Below are positions 1 through 10,560 of a DNA stretch of 64,000 nucleotides, piece after piece. Made by a program: the position numbers and the translations under genes. The stretch lies in contig CM076140.1 of the NCBI GenBank assembly GCA_038025085.1, forward strand, positions 40,051,501 through 40,115,500, given 5' to 3'. The number at the start of each line of letters is the position of its first letter. Position 1 is the first letter of the stretch. A model generated the notes under the pieces. It did no database searches. It saw only the letters and a program-made list of their open reading frames with translations, and was not told where the DNA came from. The DNA comes from Tetragonia tetragonoides. Lineage: Eukaryota > Streptophyta > Magnoliopsida > Caryophyllales > Aizoaceae.

Positions 1-1238
1 TAGAGCCACAACAAGATACAGCACAGTACCCTAACACACCACACACCGTTACTAATGTGTTTCCAATCCTTCCAAGTCACACACTGACCTGAAGAAAAAC
101 TCTACGCTCGTTACTAAGCTAGAGTAATTACATATCTCTTTGAGTATAATGACTGCCTTACAACTCGCTTCTTTAATAAGTAAATAAGACTACAATGAAA
201 ACCTATTATGCAATGAGTACGCAAAGGAAAGACTCAAATGGATCTGACAGGGAACAGGGTCCAAAGGTTGTTCTCAGTGTAACGATGGACTGTATTTGTG
301 TGGAAGACTTGGATGTTTTGAATATGATTTGAAAACTCTTTTGCACGTCAAAACTCTCTCAAGGCATGAAGTAAACTGAATCTATTCTCCACCTTATATA
401 GGGGAGGTGAAGACTCAGTTTCCTTCTAGGTTAAAATTGTTTTCCAAAAGATAATATCTCCAAAAAGATATCCTAGAGTTTGAGATAAAGCAAAACACTT
501 TTACTTTATAAAACCCTAATGAATATTGATAGAAATTCGTCCAACATATTTTACAAAAGATTTAGGCCAGCTAATAAAGATATATTATCAGAATATAAAC
601 TCTAAAAGATAATCGAGATATTCTATAAGATAATAATTTCCATAATAATAAACCTTGGCCATAAAGTAAAAGATACTATCTTTTTCAAAATAAAATCTTT
701 TTCCAATCTGTGAAATCTATTTTGCAATATCTAAATTTTCAAAACAATTTATATTTCATCAGAAGATTATTTGTGTGAAGATCTAGAAAGATAATACATA
801 AATATTCGCAGAAATAATAAATACGATATTATGCAAAGCTCGTCCAGATACACAGCTAGAAGGAACAGGGTCCAAAGCGTTTGTTCCCCTTTGGTTCCTT
901 CAAGCTCTAGTGTTGGTGATAGAGAACAGGGTTCACAAGACTGTTCCCCTGTACTCTTTGAACCTTATGCACTTCAACCTTTGTGTATGTTCATCCCTTG
1001 TCAAGACCACTTTGAATCCAACCTATAACACACTCAATGCATAGTACATGGAGACTAATAATAGAAATACCAACTAAAGACATAGTCTTCATGTCTTGAA
1101 AGGATCCAAGCATCTTCATGAGCAATCATGCATCAAGCGCTTCAACTTCTTGAATCCTTAAGTAAACCTACCATCATTGTTAGTTTACACAAAGATAAGG
1201 ACACTACGTTTGTTATCATCAAAACCAGGAACCCAACA
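1..1238 (-). mobile_element. LTR of a Ty1/Copia-type retrotransposon (5' LTR or solo LTR, cut by window start)
   Basis: Read on the minus strand, the sequence starting at 1238 opens with TGTTGGGTTCCTGG, a TG-initial LTR start whose TGTTGGG would pair with a CCCAACA end. A TATA-like CTATATAAGG lies on the minus strand near 392-402, as expected for an LTR promoter. The right flank from 1239 is not a polypurine tract but sequence related to a CAP-D3 intron, so this edge is the outer edge of the element and its body lies to the left, outside the window, or is lost (solo LTR). The Copia assignment rests on the general look of the LTR start only. No coding sequence is visible. Confidence 0.55.
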
Positions 1239-1345
1239 GCTGTGAATAAACTTTTTTTAATAAGGTAAGTGAATTTTAGTTATGTTTTTATTTTGGGTAT
1301 ACATACATTAGGCAACACACTTCTCATGTTATATGTTATCTGAGG

Positions 1346-1497
1346 GAATGAGACAAGTCAAGGTCCAGAAGCAAATATATGTCTCTTTGCTGACCTTTTA
1401 GCGGCCAACATTTGCAAAAATTTGTGTTGAAATCGTTGCTGCTACATCAGACTGTATCATCGGCATAGATGATGTTGCTGGGCAGTCTGTAATAAAG
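1346..1497 (+). pseudogene. Fragment of a CAP-D3 (condensin II) exon, copy 1
   Basis: About 150 bp matching, with indels, the late CAP-D3 exon at 11716-11888 (minus strand): the acceptor-side GAGGGAATGA and the exon end followed by GTAAG are kept, as are the flanking intron words (for example the stretch before the acceptor, 1290-1345, and the downstream intron to about 1640). The frame is broken (internal deletion, CAT for GAT changes), so it cannot encode the original exon. It lies opposite in strand to the main pseudogene and is followed by a Helitron insertion at 1680. Confidence 0.75.
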
Positions 1498-1679
1498 GTA
1501 AGAAGTTCTCTGTCTTACTTCTGCATATAGGCATAAATCCTAATTTAGAGATATATTCTGTCAGTAGGATTATTATGAAATTCGTTGTAGGGTCTCCTCA
1601 GGTGACACTGATACCACAACTCAAGTCATGTTAAAGATGCACTTCCCATAATGTCACTACAGAGCTTTAAATCTTGAAA

Positions 1680-2374
1680 TCATATATATATACATATAAC
1701 TGGGTCCTTCTTCGTGTGGTGACAACACGTGGGACGACACATAGGCGAGCCACGTCGTGTGGGCATGACATGTAAGCACAAAATTTCTAAATTACAAAAT
1801 AAAATAACTTTAGTTACGTTAGTCAAAAAATTATAAATCTAATTCCGTTGGATTGGATTTGAAAAATGCTTCAAAACGAGATATATATGTATATGTCCTA
1901 TAAAAGTTGGGTTCTTTTTGTGTGGTGGTGACACCACGTCACATAAGAGGAAATGTTCGTGTGAAGATGATACTTAGACGCCACATGTGCTCAACTTTGT
2001 CGCATAGTTTTAATTGTGCGGTATAAAACAAGCATGTACTATCGATCAATTTTTAGTCCACATATACCGTCAATGCAGAATGAGTTTATTTATTATTTCA
2101 TTAATTGAATTACTTATTAAAATTAGTGTACATATACTGTTTTTATTATCTATCTGAACTTAGACCAATCTCATTACAAATGAAGGTGGCATGAAAATAT
2201 CATTTTCAAGAATTTGCATGTTGCATCCTATGGATAAAAATCTTTGCAAAAAAAAATAAAATGTATTTTAGTAATAATATTAATAATTTCACATCAAATA
2301 TTTTAATCATTATATTATTAAATATTTATAAAATTATTTTACGAGCCCGTGTAAAGCACGGGGATAAAACCTAG
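1680..2374 (+). mobile_element. Non-autonomous Helitron, 695 bp
   Basis: The 3' end shows the Helitron signature: a GC-rich hairpin (CCCGTG 2346-2351, loop TAAAG, CACGGG 2357-2362), then nine bases later CTAG at 2371-2374, followed by T. The 5' end begins TC (1680-1681) followed by an AT-rich run and is preceded by A, giving the A|T host site expected for Helitrons and no target duplication. No RepHel coding is present. A motif near the 5' end (GGGTCCTTCTTCGTGTGGTG) recurs in altered form near 1903, suggesting an internal duplication or a nested relative. Confidence 0.8.
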
Positions 2375-2885
2375 TGTATATTTGATTTCTAGGCTCATGA
2401 GCTCTATTCCTTTTGCATTAATAAACAACACGTTATCATGATGGTAAAAATATTGAAGTTTGGCTAATTTAACTTGTCATGAGAAATACAAAATGCTTCA
2501 ATTTTGATATGATCAAGTTTATTTGTTAAACATCATGCAATCAAATAAGTTGATTCATTCAGTCTTTCAAAATATTATTGATAGGCCATGTTTTGAATCA
2601 TTGATCAGTTCACTAATTCTAGCTATGCATGCTTTTTTTTTTATAATTAAACTTATTTTATAAATAAGTAGCAGGAGCCGAATCTCAAATGACAAAGAGT
2701 CTAAAGTCCCCCAATACGCCAAGGTGCAAAAGGACCCCTCGAGCCTATGCTTAAAATGCTCAACACATACAATATGAAAGAACACCCAACGCGCAAATAA
2801 AAACAGACAGTTAACCTAAGTAAAACAAAAACTTCGGGATCATCCTCTCAACTTTCATTATAAGAAGATTTTTTTAGGTAAAGTC
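2375..2885. other. AT-rich flank, no gene seen
   Basis: No coding potential recognised. A poly-T run at about 2632-2643 followed by moderately complex sequence could be the 3' end of a minus-strand LINE whose body resumes at 8846 on the far side of the Gypsy element. This is a guess based on position; I see no coding match in the stretch itself. Confidence 0.3.
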
Positions 2886-3306
2886 TGACAATTGTATCCC
2901 CGTAGCCCTATAGGCCGGCTCATAGCCCACCATGGATGACCTTCTGGAAAACATGTTAACCAGCCAAATCTCCCAAGTCATCAAAATACGACTTAGCATT
3001 TAATAGACAAATAGAAATTTGCGCATGATTAAGTCTATAAATAGGCAGCATGGATGAGCGACGTTCATCCAAGTTTATATTCAAAATTATCAAAATTCTT
3101 TGAGTGTATCTAGTTAGGTTGAGAGAACTCTCTAACTATCATTGGTGGTGTATCTGTATTAAAGGAACCCTTCGTGGTGTATCTGTATCCAAGGTTTTAC
3201 TCTATCATTTCCTTGTGAGGATCTGTATCGTTGGAGTGGCCTTCCAATGTGGTGATTTGGGCCAACTATCTATCTAATTATATTACCCTGTATTTATTCG
3301 GTGTCA
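2886..3306 (+). repeat. 5' LTR of Gypsy element 1
   Basis: 421 bp, TGACA...TGTCA. Contains a GTATCTGTATC-type short repeat (3140-3230) and a promoter-like CTATAAATAGG around 3035-3045. It ends immediately before the primer-binding site. Confidence 0.92.
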
Positions 3307-3309
3307 AAT

Positions 3310-3321
3310 TGGTATCAGAGC
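3310..3321 (+). other. Primer-binding site complementary to initiator tRNA-Met
   Basis: TGGTATCAGAGC starts three bases after the 5' LTR end. This is the standard plant LTR-retrotransposon primer-binding site matching the 3' end of initiator methionine tRNA. Confidence 0.9.
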
Positions 3322-4010
3322 ACAAGTTTCGATTACCTTATGCACCTTTCTATCACCAAAAAAACCAAAAAAAAAAAAAAATTTACTTACCATCATGCCG
3401 AGTGCCGATCACCGTACCAGCACCATCACAAATCATCATCCTCTTCATTTACCATCATCTTTCTTGTTGACGTTACTCTTCCCTTTTTGTCCTAAGCCAT
3501 CATAAATTCATAACTCATCTTCACCTTTTGATATCTCCACCTGATCAATTGCCTTTCCATAGCACTTGATACCTCCCATTTCCACCATTAAAAGAGTTGA
3601 GACTTGAGATACAGACACTTCGTGAGTGTTTATGTCTTTTACTCCTTGTCTCTCAAGTTTAATGTTTGGTTTTAAAGCCACTGTCTTCTCATTATTATTT
3701 GGGAGACAAAAATCTTATTTCGCTTGCCATAGTTGCCAAGTGTCTTATTGAAATTTTCAAGTGGTCATTAAATACCAATGTTCACATGGGCTATCTACGG
3801 ATGAATGCCCAACTTGTGTCACATATCTCTACTTTGACAGATGCTATATTATTCCAGTCTTGCGTGTAAAAGTCAGCAATGAGATCTACTGTGTCTCTAC
3901 AGTAGACTATATTGTTGAAAAAAAAAATCGAAAAAGAAATGAGTCGTAGGCCCGTAGTTTTTATACTGCTTTATGCAAGTAGTACTTGAGTTGACTCTAG
4001 CATTTCTTAA

Positions 4011-5162
4011 TTGTTATTTCAAAAAAAACAGGATAAAAAAAAGTTTATTTATTCAAGATACCGCCAAGACCACCTCGTGGAGGAATTCATCGCACGTCCA
4101 ATTCATGATGCTATTATAGAAGACATGCAACGTCAAATTCAGAGACTGCAACAACGTCTTGCACATTACGAAGAGTCTGCCGATTTATCACAGAAATCAG
4201 ATGAAGAGCAATCAGATCAAAATGGTGATGATCATGATGAAGAAAATCTTTTTCATCAATCCGGAGAAGAAACATCAAGTGCCGAAGAATCTGTTTCTCG
4301 GTACATTCGACATCCCCAATTTCATGAAAGAGATTTGGGAATAAAAGTTGAAATTCCCGATTTTCAAGGAGGTGTACATCCCGACCTGTTCATCGAATGG
4401 CTCCACAGAGTGGAATGTGTTTTTGATTTTAAAGACATTCCTAATGATCGCAAAGTTAAGTTGGTCGCCATAAAATTCAGGAAGCATGCATCCATTTGGT
4501 GGAAAAATTTAAAGCGCCAACGAGAACAAGAAGGTCGTAGAAAAATCTGTACATCAGATAAAATGAAGCATGAACTCAAACACAAGTTTTTACATGGTCA
4601 TTATCACCAAGATATTTTCCTCAAATTTCACAATCTCGAGCAAGGAGGAAAATCCATGTATGAATATGCTGCTGAATTCGAAGATTTGGCAATGAAGTGC
4701 AACAATTCAGAACCTGAAGAGCAAATCATTGCTAGATTCCTAACAGAGTTAGACACAAAGGTTGTTAATGTGGTGCAACTCTAGCAATATTGGACATTCA
4801 ATGACGTCGTCAAATTATCCTTGAAAGTTGTAAAGTAAGAACAAAAGGATAAAGGAGGATTCAAAGGCGTAGTCAAAGATGCACCCAGATATGGAAGTAG
4901 CTCCTTTCGGCCGCCTCCAAATTAGGCCCCTACTACTGTTCCTCCAAAGAAGGATGATCAAACTCCAGCTACGGTGACTAAACCCTCACCGACGAGCCCT
5001 AATATGAGAAGATGCTTTAAATGTCAAGGTTTTGGACACATAGTTTCAGAATGTCCAAATGCTAGGATAATATCCTTCGTCGAGGAAGAAACAATACCTG
5101 AAGTTGAAGAAGAATGCCAAGAAGACGAGGGTACACAAGAAGTCCTACACGCATATGAATGA
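4011..5162 (+). pseudogene. gag of Gypsy element 1 (capsid region and zinc knuckle), with in-frame stops
   Basis: One reading frame runs from 4011 to 5162 but is interrupted by stops at 4782-4784 and at three further points, the last at 5161-5163. The first part has an acidic, Gln-rich N-terminus and then the plant retrotransposon gag core (about residues 110-250: FQGGVHPDLFIEWLHRVE, FRKHASIWWKNL, LHGHYHQDIFLKFHNL). A CCHC zinc knuckle, CFKCQGFGHIVSEC, lies near 5013-5054. The stops look like CAG/CAA/CGA codons changed to TAG/TAA/TGA. The product would be the capsid/nucleocapsid protein of the virus-like particle. Confidence 0.88.
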
Positions 5163-5168
5163 GCGTCA

Positions 5169-5528
5169 TTGGTCATTCGTCGTCGTGTTCTAAATGCTAC
5201 TCCGATTCAAGAAGAAGAATGGCTACGCAATAACATTTTCCACACTCAATGTACATCGCACGGAAAGGTATGTGATGTTATCATTGATAGTGGTAGTTGC
5301 GAAAACGTCATTGCTTCAACAATGGTCGAGAAATTGAAGTTACCGACGAAAACTCATCCTTACCCTTACAAGCTCACTTGGTTAAAGAAGGGTAATAATG
5401 TCAAGGTCAGCAAAAGATGCCTAGTCGATTTCTCCATCGGCAAGAAATACCACGACAAAGTTTGGTGTGATGTCATCCCTATGGATGCCTGCCACATGCA
5501 TCCTTTTAGGACGACCATCGCAATATGA
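5169..5528 (+). pseudogene. Aspartic protease region of Gypsy element 1
   Basis: Continues the gag frame after a TGA at 5161. It contains the retropepsin active-site motif in the form VIIDSGSCENVIA (DSG at about 5284-5292), used to process the Gag-Pol polyprotein. A frameshift near 5510-5650 separates it from the reverse transcriptase frame. Confidence 0.82.
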
Positions 5529-5653
5529 TCGTCAATCCATTCATGATGGATTCAAGAACACCTACTCTTTTGAGAAGGATGGTGTTCAAATTGTCTTACC
5601 ACCACTAAAAAGAAAGTTGCTGATAAAGCCGACACAAGAAGAAAGCGACATTT

Positions 5654-7090
5654 TTGTCTGGATCTATGTTTGCTACGGCTTTAGAAGAATCTGAGGTTGC
5701 ATGTGTCGTAGTCTTGGTCGAGGAGAATCAAGAGAATCAAGGGAGTCAAGAACTACCTGAAATAGTCAAGCCACTACTTCAGGAGTTCGAGGATGTAATA
5801 CCAATAGGAATTCCCGCCGGATTACCGCCAATGCGTGACATACAACTTTGTATTGATTTTGTTCCTGGTGCAGTCATCCCCCACAAAGCTGCTTATCGAA
5901 TGACTCCAAAGGAACACGAAGAGTTACAACGACAAGTCACCGAGCTCATGGAAAAAGGACTAGTACGCGAAATGGTCAGTCCTTGCGCGGTTCCAGCACT
6001 TCTTGTCCCAAAGAAGGACGACTCATGGCGCATGTGCATTCATAGTTGTGCGATCAATCGGATTACAATCAAGTACCGCTTCCCTATTCCTCGCTTGGAT
6101 GACCTACTTGATAAATTGCATGATGCTTTTATCTTTTCAAAGATTGATCTACGAAGTGCGTATTATCAAATTCGGATGCGACCTGGAGACGAGTGGAAGA
6201 CTGCCTTCAAAACAAGAGATGGATTGTACGAATGGATGGTCATGCCGTTTGGTCTTTCAAATGCCCCAAGCACTTTTATGTGATTGATGAATCAGGTATT
6301 TCTACCTTTCATTGGCAAATTTGTCGTCGTTTATTTCGATGATATTCTGCTATTCAGCCGAAATTATGAAGAACACATGGAGCATCTTCGACAAATTTTT
6401 CAAGTTCTTCGAGAGCAGAAGTTTATGCAAATCTCAAGAAATGTCATTTCTTGACGGATAAAATGGTTTTTCTTGGCTATATTGTCTTAAGCAATGGGAT
6501 TGAGATGAATCCTAACCAGGTAGAGGCTATCACAAATTGGCCAACCCCTCAATCAATTCATGATGTTCGCAGCTTTCAGGGTCTCGCATCATTTTATCGT
6601 CGATTCGTCAATAACTTTAGCAGCATTGCCGCTCCTTTCACTGAGGTATTAAATAAGGAAAAGTTCGAGTGGAACCCAAGTGCCCAACAAAGCTTTGACG
6701 CACTAAAAGAAGTAATCACGCGAGGACCAATTCTTGCTTTGCAAGATTTTGATAAGGTTTTCGAAGTTGACTATAATGCTTCTGGAGTTGGAATATGTGC
6801 AGTTCTCTGCCAAGAAAATAAACCTATTGCCTTTTTCAGTGAAAAGCTTAATGATTCGCTGCGAAAGTACTCAACTTATGAGAAAGAGTTTTATGCTGTT
6901 GTTTGTGCCTTGGATCATTGGAGCCACTACTTGTTAGGCAAAGAGTTTGTGTTATACACTGATCACGAGTCCTTAAAGCATTTCAATAGCTTGGCTCCAA
7001 CGTCGTCATGGTAAATGGAGTGAGTTCCTGTCACCCTTTCACTTTGTTCTCAAGCATAAGACATGTACTCAAAAAACGGTGGCTGATGCC
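5654..7090 (+). pseudogene. Reverse transcriptase and RNase H of Gypsy element 1
   Basis: Reverse transcriptase starts around 5790 ([13 protein letters not shown]). The fingers and palm include [34 protein letters not shown] and [13 protein letters not shown]. After a TGA at about 6282, [11 protein letters not shown] carries the catalytic Asp pair (near 6328-6360). RT thumb and connection follow in a second frame (6451-7014: FLGYIVLSNGIEMNP, FQGLASFYRRFV), then RNase H (VDYNASGVGICAVL, YSTYEKEFYAVV, LYTDHESLKHF). Frameshifts lie near 6430 and 7010. It would copy the element's RNA to DNA in virus-like particles. Confidence 0.92.
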
Positions 7091-7294
7091 TTAAGTCGAC
7101 GACATGCCCTACTATCAACACTTCAAGTTAAGGTCATTGACTTTAAAACTCTCAAATATTTATATGAAGACGATGAAGATTTTTGCAAAATCTGGGAGAA
7201 ATGTTCAGAAGGTTCCCATCAACATTTTCACCACCAAGATGGGTACTTATTTAAAGGGAATCAATTGTGGGTACCTAAATGTTCCTTGCGGTAA

Positions 7295-8290
7295 ATGATT
7301 CTAATTGAATGTCATTCAAGTGGTCTCGCTGAACATTTTGGTCGTGATAAGACATTGGGAGCTGTCTCGGAACACTTTTACTGGCCTTACATGGCACGTG
7401 ATGTTGATCGACATGTGAAAATGTATCGAACTTGTCATATTGTGAAAGCTGGAGGGCAAAACACGGGTCTTTACACACCATTGCCTGTACCAGAAGCTCC
7501 GTGGGAAGATGTAAGTAAGGATTTTGTTGTTGGTTTGCCTCGAACACAAAGGAACAAAGATTCTATTATGGTCGTTGTGGATCGATTTTCAAAGATGGCT
7601 CACTTTGTACCATGCAACAAAACATTTGATGCCACACAAGTTGATGCATATCTCTATTTTCATGAGATTGTACGTCTTCATGGGATTCCCAAGACCATCA
7701 CTTCCGATCGAGACGTCAAGTTCATGAAACATTTTTGGTGTACTTTGTGGCGTAAATTTGGAACTCAACTTCAGTTCATTTCCACTGCACATCCTCAGAC
7801 TGATGGTCAAACAGAAGCAATAAATCAGACTCTAGGCAATTTGCTAAGAAGTTTAGTGGGCAAAAATGTTCGACTATGGGATTTGACCTTATCTCAAGCA
7901 ATGTTTACTTACAATTCTTCCATGAGTCAAACAGCTTGTCAAAGTCCTTTCAAGATTGTGTATGGTAAGAATCCTATCACCCCTATTGATCTCACTCCCT
8001 TGCCTAGTCCTGACAAGTTTAGCAGTGATGCTGATGAGAGAGCAAAGGAAATTAAGAAGTTACATGAGAAAATAAGGCTCCAGATCACAAAGCAAAATCA
8101 GAGATACCAACAACAAGCTAGCAAGTTCTGAAAGCCAGCCGCTTTCAAGGAAGGAGATTTAGTCTGGATCCATTTAAGAAAAGAAAATTTTCCCACAAGA
8201 TCGCATGGTAAGCTGAAGCCCAGAGAGGATAATCCATTCAAAGTTTTGGAAAGGTTTGGAGAGAATGCCTACAAGATCGAACTCCCTAGG
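7295..8290 (+). pseudogene. Integrase of Gypsy element 1
   Basis: Zinc-binding HHCC domain (ECHSSGLAEHFGRDKTLG, then a CH pair in MYRTCHIVKAG; the usual second Cys context is altered), then the catalytic core: D in VSKDFVVGLP, D in SDRDVKFMKHFW, and E in HPQTDGQTEAINQ. A TGA at 8129-8131 breaks the frame just before the C-terminal GPY/F-like part (EGDLVWIHLRKENFP, PFKVLERFGENAYKIELP). It would insert the cDNA into the genome. The end is degraded, with no clear chromodomain. Confidence 0.9.
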
Positions 8291-8396
8291 TGATTACAAT
8301 GTTTCTGCAACATTCAATGTCGTCGACCTATCTCTGTATCTTGAGGATGACTATGAGTAAAGACTCGAGGACGAGTCTTCTCTAACAGGGGGAGCC

Positions 8397-8839
8397 TGAC
8401 AACGGTAACCCATATAGGCCGGCTCATAGCCCACCATGGATGACCTTGTGGAAAACATGTTAACCAGTCAAATCTCCCAAGTCATCAAAATACGGCTTAG
8501 CATTTAATAGACACTAGAAATTTGCGTATGAATGCTCTAAATAGGCAATATGGATGATGCTACAATCATCCAAGTTTATATTCAGAATTATCAACACACT
8601 TTGAGTGTATCTAGCTAGGTTGAGAGAAATTCCCTAACTATCGTTGGTGGTGTACTGGTGTATCTGTATCCGAGTAACCCTTGGTGTTGTATCTGTATCC
8701 AAGGTTTTACTCTATCTTTTCCTAGTGGTGTATCTGTATCTAGGAATTGAAGTGTCTGTATCGTTAGAGTGGCCTTCCAACATGGTGATTTGAGCCAACT
8801 ATCTATCTAATTTTATTACTCTATATTTATCCAGTGTCA
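8397..8839 (+). repeat. 3' LTR of Gypsy element 1, preceded by a polypurine tract
   Basis: 443 bp, starts TGACAACGG and ends GTGTCA. The preceding CAGGGGGAGCC (about 8386-8396) is the polypurine tract priming plus-strand synthesis. Compared with the 5' LTR it has extra copies of a GTGTATCTGTATC-like repeat at 8650-8745. Confidence 0.92.
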
Positions 8840-8845
8840 AGGTCA

Positions 8846-9472
8846 ATTATATTAAAACCAAGCAAAAACTTGCAAATTACACTCAAAAGGCAATAAAGCA
8901 CTCAGAGCCATCTTCTAGGAAGGGTTCCCCTCGTACTTTATCTCTGAACATATCACTAACAACATTCAAGCTCTCAACAAAACATTTTGGAGCCAGCTAA
9001 GTTTCCTGCTATGTTTCCTAGGCTGCAACAGCATTTCAATTCTACCTTTCACATCTCTTTTTATAACAGCAACACACTGATTCTTGTCAGGCTTTACATC
9101 TCTGAAGATCCTGAAATTCCTCGTTGTCCAGGTACAATATATCACTGCAGCAACCACAGCAGCTGCAAAGTCTCTCCGATCCTTCCCTCTTGATCTTTTC
9201 AGCTTCTGCATCATTTCAGGAACATCTCCTTGGACACTTCACTGACCCATTTAACCCATAGTGTATCTTTCTTTGCAGCAAGATTCCAAATATGCTTTCC
9301 CACCGCAGCTTTATTCCACAGTCCACTATTCTTGATATGAAGACCCCCATTTTTCCTGTATAAAAAGATTGTGTTGTGCTTCTGAAATGACTCTTGTGCA
9401 ATAAGCATGATGCAGAGGAGATGGTAGGCTCTTGTTAAGCTTCACCAGATTCTGCTGATATGGATGAAGTAA
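8846..9472 (-). pseudogene. L1-type LINE fragment (3' end, internally deleted)
   Basis: Minus-strand reading shows the region after reverse transcriptase (KNGGLHIKNSGLWNKA, KKDTLWVKWVSEV; 9408-9240) joined directly to the far C-terminus (9214-8966: RRDFAAAVVAAVIYCTWTTR, NFRIFRDVKPD). The zinc-binding zf-RVT segment normally between them is missing, so there is an internal deletion near 9230. The 3' tail runs out at about 8846 in an A-rich stretch next to Gypsy element 1. Confidence 0.8.
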
Positions 9473-10018
9473 GGGGGAGATGATGCAGGATCTACAGCAG
9501 CTGCAAGAGGAAGAGAAATAACTCAAGCAGTCAATAAGGGTCTTATCCAGAACACCATTCCCATATTCACAGAGTTAAAGCGCTTGTTAGAGCGCAAAAA
9601 CAGCCCTCTCATTGGCTCCCTCATAGACTGTCTTCGTGTGCTTCTCAAGGACTACAAGAACGAGATCGAGGACATGCTGGAAGCAGATAAACAGTTACAG
9701 AAAGAGCTTATCTATGACATGCAGAAATATGAAACCGTCAAAGCCAAATCAACAGCTACAAATGAGAAGAATAAATTGTCAAAGTTGCAGAGTAATTCAA
9801 AGGTGGCTTCAGCAATGGCAGATGTAGCAGCAACAGCTGTTGCTACGTCTATACTAAAGGAAGTAAGCCGAGGAGCATTAACACCGCCATTGAGTTCGCT
9901 TAATATACCTAAACTGAAATCTACACAGGGAGGTGGTCTATCCAAGGCAGATAAAGCTGCAGATGGATTAGAATCATTAAGAAGGCGGAAAACATTTGAT
10001 TCTGATGAGAACCTCTGA
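9473..10018 (+). pseudogene. CAP-D3: C-terminal exon of condensin-2 subunit D3 (CAP-D3), inverted relative to the rest
   Basis: Open frame 9473-10018 ending in TGA. It matches my knowledge of the CAP-D3 C-terminus: RGREITQAVNKGLIQNTIP, FTELKRLLERKNSPLIGSL, DCLRVLLKDYKNEIEDML, ADKQLQKELIYDMQKYE, then a variable Ala/Ser-rich tail ending FDSDENL. CAP-D3 is the HEAT-repeat non-SMC subunit of nuclear condensin II, used in chromosome compaction. This exon is undamaged but lies on the plus strand, while all preceding CAP-D3 exons (11.7-16.5 kb) are on the minus strand, and LINE fragments abut it on both sides. It therefore cannot be spliced to them as it stands. Confidence 0.85.
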
Positions 10019-10029
10019 TTGCAATGAGT

Positions 10030-10560
10030 TGAATGGAAATCAGGGAAGCAATACTCCAGCATTGCAATTAACCACTCAAAACATGACACCAGCACATCTC
10101 TGACCAATTCACAGAAGAAGAATAGGTGCGAGTGTGTTTCATTCAATCCTTTATCACAAAGTACACACTGTAGATTCCCTAGCTGCATTCCCATCTTTGT
10201 CAATCTATCAGCTGTCAGTAGTCTCCTCCGTACAGTCAACCACATTATGAAACTGTGCTTTGGAACATGAATAGGACCCCAAACAATATCTGCATTTCTC
10301 CAGACAATCTGCTCTCCCAGAAGCGCATTGTAGCAACTTTTTATACTATAAATTCCATTCTTGTTGAGTTTCCAGTTGTTGTCAACATTAAACCAACACT
10401 GTAATTCAACCATCAGTTTATGAAGCCTCCTCCCGTACCAGCTAGTATCCAAAGCAGGATCATAATCCCACACAAGCTTTTCCCCCTCATATACACTTCA
10501 CTGACCCATTTAACCCATAGCCTGTCTTTCTTTGCAGCAAGATTCCAGAAATGCTTTCCC
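10030..10560 (-). pseudogene. L1-type LINE fragment with zf-RVT domain
   Basis: Minus-strand frame from about 10473 reads WDYDPALDTSWYGRRLHKLM, then NKNGIYSIKSCYNALLGEQ, then the zinc-binding reverse-transcriptase tail (HSFIMWLTVRRRLLTADRL, CVLCDKGLNETHSHLFFFC). It stops matching at about 10030, where the CAP-D3 exon begins. The 5' part near 10560 overlaps in family content with the LINE piece at 9240-9340 (both contain the AAKKD...WVKWVSEV region), so these are two LINE copies and not one split copy. Confidence 0.82.

Larger units (their letters stand above)
2886..8839 (+). mobile_element. Full-length but inactive Ty3/Gypsy LTR retrotransposon (element 1)
   Basis: Two LTRs in direct orientation (2886-3306 and 8397-8839) bracket a primer-binding site, gag, protease, reverse transcriptase/RNase H and integrase in Ty3/Gypsy order. 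Both LTRs start TGACA and end TGTCA. The flanking pentamers AAGTC (2881-2885) and AGGTC (8840-8844) look like a target-site duplication with one change. The LTRs differ by many substitutions and indels (421 vs 443 bp) and the coding region has many stops, so the insertion is old. No chromodomain is evident at the end of integrase. Lineage not assigned with confidence. Confidence 0.93.

Noticed and set aside
9712..10473. 253-residue minus-strand open frame
   Set aside because: It is a chimera: the first half is LINE zf-RVT, and the second half is the antisense of the CAP-D3 exon, so it is not a real gene.
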